A stretch of 64,000 nt of DNA from Nostoc sp. UHCC 0302 (lineage in GTDB: Bacteria; Cyanobacteriota; Cyanobacteriia; Cyanobacteriales; Nostocaceae), in the NCBI RefSeq assembly GCF_038096175.1, contig NZ_CP151099.1, positions 6,426,001 through 6,490,000 on the forward strand. Direction: 5' to 3'. The notes under the pieces are model-generated. The model ran no database searches. It was not told where the DNA came from and saw only the letters and a program-made list of their open reading frames with translations. The translations under genes were made by a program, and so were the position numbers. The first letter of the stretch is position 1, and each line of letters starts with the position of its first letter. Positions 62,574 through 64,000 of the stretch are shown piece by piece.

Positions 62574-64000
62574 ATGTTTGATGCTCTATCTGACCGTTTA
62601 GAAGCCGCCTGGAAGAAACTACGAGGACAGGACAAAATTTCTCAATCCAACATTCAAGATGCTTTGCGGGAAGTACGCCGCGCTTTGTTGGAAGCAGATG
62701 TCAATCTCCAGGTAGTTAAAGATTTTATTAGCGAAGTCGAAACCAAAGCACAGGGAGCCGAGGTAGTCTCCGGGGTGCGACCCGACCAACAGTTTATCAA
62801 AATTGTCTACGATGAACTGGTGCAGGTGATGGGGGAAGAGAATGTTCCCTTAGCAGAAGCCAAAGAGCAACCCACTATTGTGCTAATGGCAGGGTTGCAG
62901 GGTACGGGTAAAACCACAGCTACTGCTAAACTAGCCTTACATCTCCGTAAATTAGATCGCAGCTGTTTATTGGTGGCCACAGACGTGTATCGTCCAGCAG
63001 CTATCGATCAGTTGCTGACTCTAGGTAAGCAAATTGATGTGCCAGTCTTTGAACTGGGAAGCGATGCTGACCCAGTAGAAATTGCCCGCCAAGGTGTTGA
63101 ACGCGGCAGAGCAGAAGGTGTCAATACGGTAATTATTGATACGGCGGGTCGCTTACAAATTGACGAAGACATGATGGCGGAATTAGCCCGCATCAAACAA
63201 ACTGTCCAACCCCACGAAACTTTGTTAGTGGTGGACTCGATGACTGGACAAGAGGCAGCCAATCTTACCCGTACCTTCCATGACCAAATTGGCATTACTG
63301 GGGCGATTCTCACCAAGCTAGATGGTGATAGCCGTGGTGGTGCGGCGCTGTCGGTGCGGCAGATTTCAGGAGCGCCAATTAAATTTGTGGGCGTGGGTGA
63401 GAAAGTCGAGGCGTTGCAACCGTTTTATCCAGAGCGGATGGCGTCGCGGATTCTGGGAATGGGCGATGTTCTGAGCTTAGTCGAAAAAGCCCAAGAAGAA
63501 TTTGACATAGCAGATGCTGAGAAAATGCAGGAGAAAATCCTGTCAGCGAAGTTTGATTTTACTGACTTTCTCAAGCAGCTACGTATGCTGAAGAACATGG
63601 GATCTCTAGGAGGCATCATCAAGATGATTCCAGGGATGAACAAGCTTTCAGATGATCAGCTCAAGCAGGGAGAAACCCAGCTGAAGCGCTGTGAGGCGAT
63701 GATTAATTCCATGACTCGCCAGGAACGCCACGACCCCGATTTATTAGCAAGTTCTCCTAGTCGGCGGCGACGGATTGCGTCTGGCTCTGGCTATAGAGAA
63801 ACAGATGTAAGTAAACTCGTGGCTGATTTCCAAAAAATGCGATCGCTCATGCAGCAAATGGGTCAAGGTAACTTCCCAGGAATGCCAGGAATGTTTGGCG
63901 GTGGCATGGGCAACGCTTTTGCCGGAGGAGGCAATCGTCCCCCTGCCCCTGGCTGGCGGGGATACAATACCGACGCAGGCGCAAAAAAGAAAAAGAAGGA
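62574..64000 (+). CDS. ffh: Signal recognition particle protein Ffh (3' end outside window)
   Basis: Ffh binds signal sequences and 4.5S RNA and delivers ribosomes to the membrane together with FtsY. About 475 residues are visible: the N domain (MFDALSDRLEAAWKKLRGQD), the G domain (GLQGTGKTTATAKLA, DVYRPAAIDQL, DTAGRLQID, TKLDGDSRGGAALS) and the methionine-rich M domain (LKNMGSLGGIIKMIPGMNKLS, then GNFPGMPGMFGGGMG). The frame is open at the right edge; only a short basic tail (GAKKKKK onward) seems to be missing. It starts at the ATG at 62574. Confidence 0.97.
   Translation, partial: MFDALSDRLEAAWKKLRGQDKISQSNIQDALREVRRALLEADVNLQVVKDFISEVETKAQGAEVVSGVRPDQQFIKIVYDELVQVMGEENVPLAEAKEQPTIVLMAGLQGTGKTTATAKLALHLRKLDRSCLLVATDVYRPAAIDQLLTLGKQIDVPVFELGSDADPVEIARQGVERGRAEGVNTVIIDTAGRLQIDEDMMAELARIKQTVQPHETLLVVDSMTGQEAANLTRTFHDQIGITGAILTKLDGDSRGGAALSVRQISGAPIKFVGVGEKVEALQPFYPERMASRILGMGDVLSLVEKAQEEFDIADAEKMQEKILSAKFDFTDFLKQLRMLKNMGSLGGIIKMIPGMNKLSDDQLKQGETQLKRCEAMINSMTRQERHDPDLLASSPSRRRRIASGSGYRETDVSKLVADFQKMRSLMQQMGQGNFPGMPGMFGGGMGNAFAGGGNRPPAPGWRGYNTDAGAKKKKK

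Overview
The window is a chromosomal segment of a filamentous, probably heterocyst-forming (Nostocales-type) cyanobacterium. The evidence is: ndhN, sqdB/sqdX, Ycf46- and Ycf35-like genes and an Omp85/lpx cluster; about forty copies (counted by eye) of the HIP1 octamer GCGATCGC; heptamer-type short tandem repeats (STRRs) in many spacers; and a GAF-GAF-PAS adenylate cyclase of the Anabaena CyaB type. No rRNA, tRNA or CRISPR array was seen. Both edges cut genes: secY on the left, ffh on the right.

Layout. 1-10459 (minus strand) is the S10-spc ribosomal protein cluster in transcription order rplC-D-W-B-S-V, rpsC, rplP, rpmC, rpsQ, rplN-X-E, rpsH, rplF-R, rpsE, rplO, secY. Many spacers hold STRRs or small MITE-like palindromic repeats, and a 0.9-kb leader with a 10-bp perfect hairpin precedes rplC. 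11367-16007 encodes a 1546-residue exported TPR-CHAT (caspase-like) protein. 16218-20580 holds ndhN, a GNAT enzyme, an ABC-2 permease, a DUF3172 protein and an AMIN-domain protein. 20681-25039 holds two CPA2 cation/proton antiporters, one with a C-terminal USP-like region and a small membrane-anchored partner. 25622-33965 holds a membrane protein, a GDSL hydrolase, a CPBP protease, two FHA proteins (one fused to a flavoprotein, one to a zinc ribbon), endonuclease V, a prohibitin-like protein and mnmH.

34164-39301 is the most accessory part. It has two paralogs sharing an N-terminal domain and a leader motif (the second fused to DUF4177-like and pilin-like regions), a decayed hicBA pair beside an intact PIN toxin-antitoxin pair, an aldo/keto reductase and a solitary m5C DNA methyltransferase. 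39369-47247 (minus) is the outer-membrane cluster purC-bamA-lpxC-fabZ-lpxA-lpxB. 48028-54419 holds a small conserved protein, the adenylate cyclase, sqdX and sqdB (sulfolipid synthesis) and a lipoprotein. A complete IS982-like element (17-bp inverted repeats, 5-bp target duplication) lies at 54644-55642. It is followed by a ribbon-helix-helix protein, the Ycf46-like AAA+ ATPase and a DUF1257/Ycf35-like protein. After 58.4 kb come an Uma2 endonuclease pseudogene with a 24-bp tandem expansion, a 1.1-kb gene-poor stretch, an acyltransferase-3/GAF fusion, a hexapeptide acyltransferase and ffh.

The best candidates for something undescribed are the acyltransferase-GAF fusion with its neighbouring acyltransferase, the DUF4177/pilin-tail fusion with the conserved leader hairpins, and the FHA-flavoprotein/FHA-zinc-ribbon pair. 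None is proven as a system from sequence alone.
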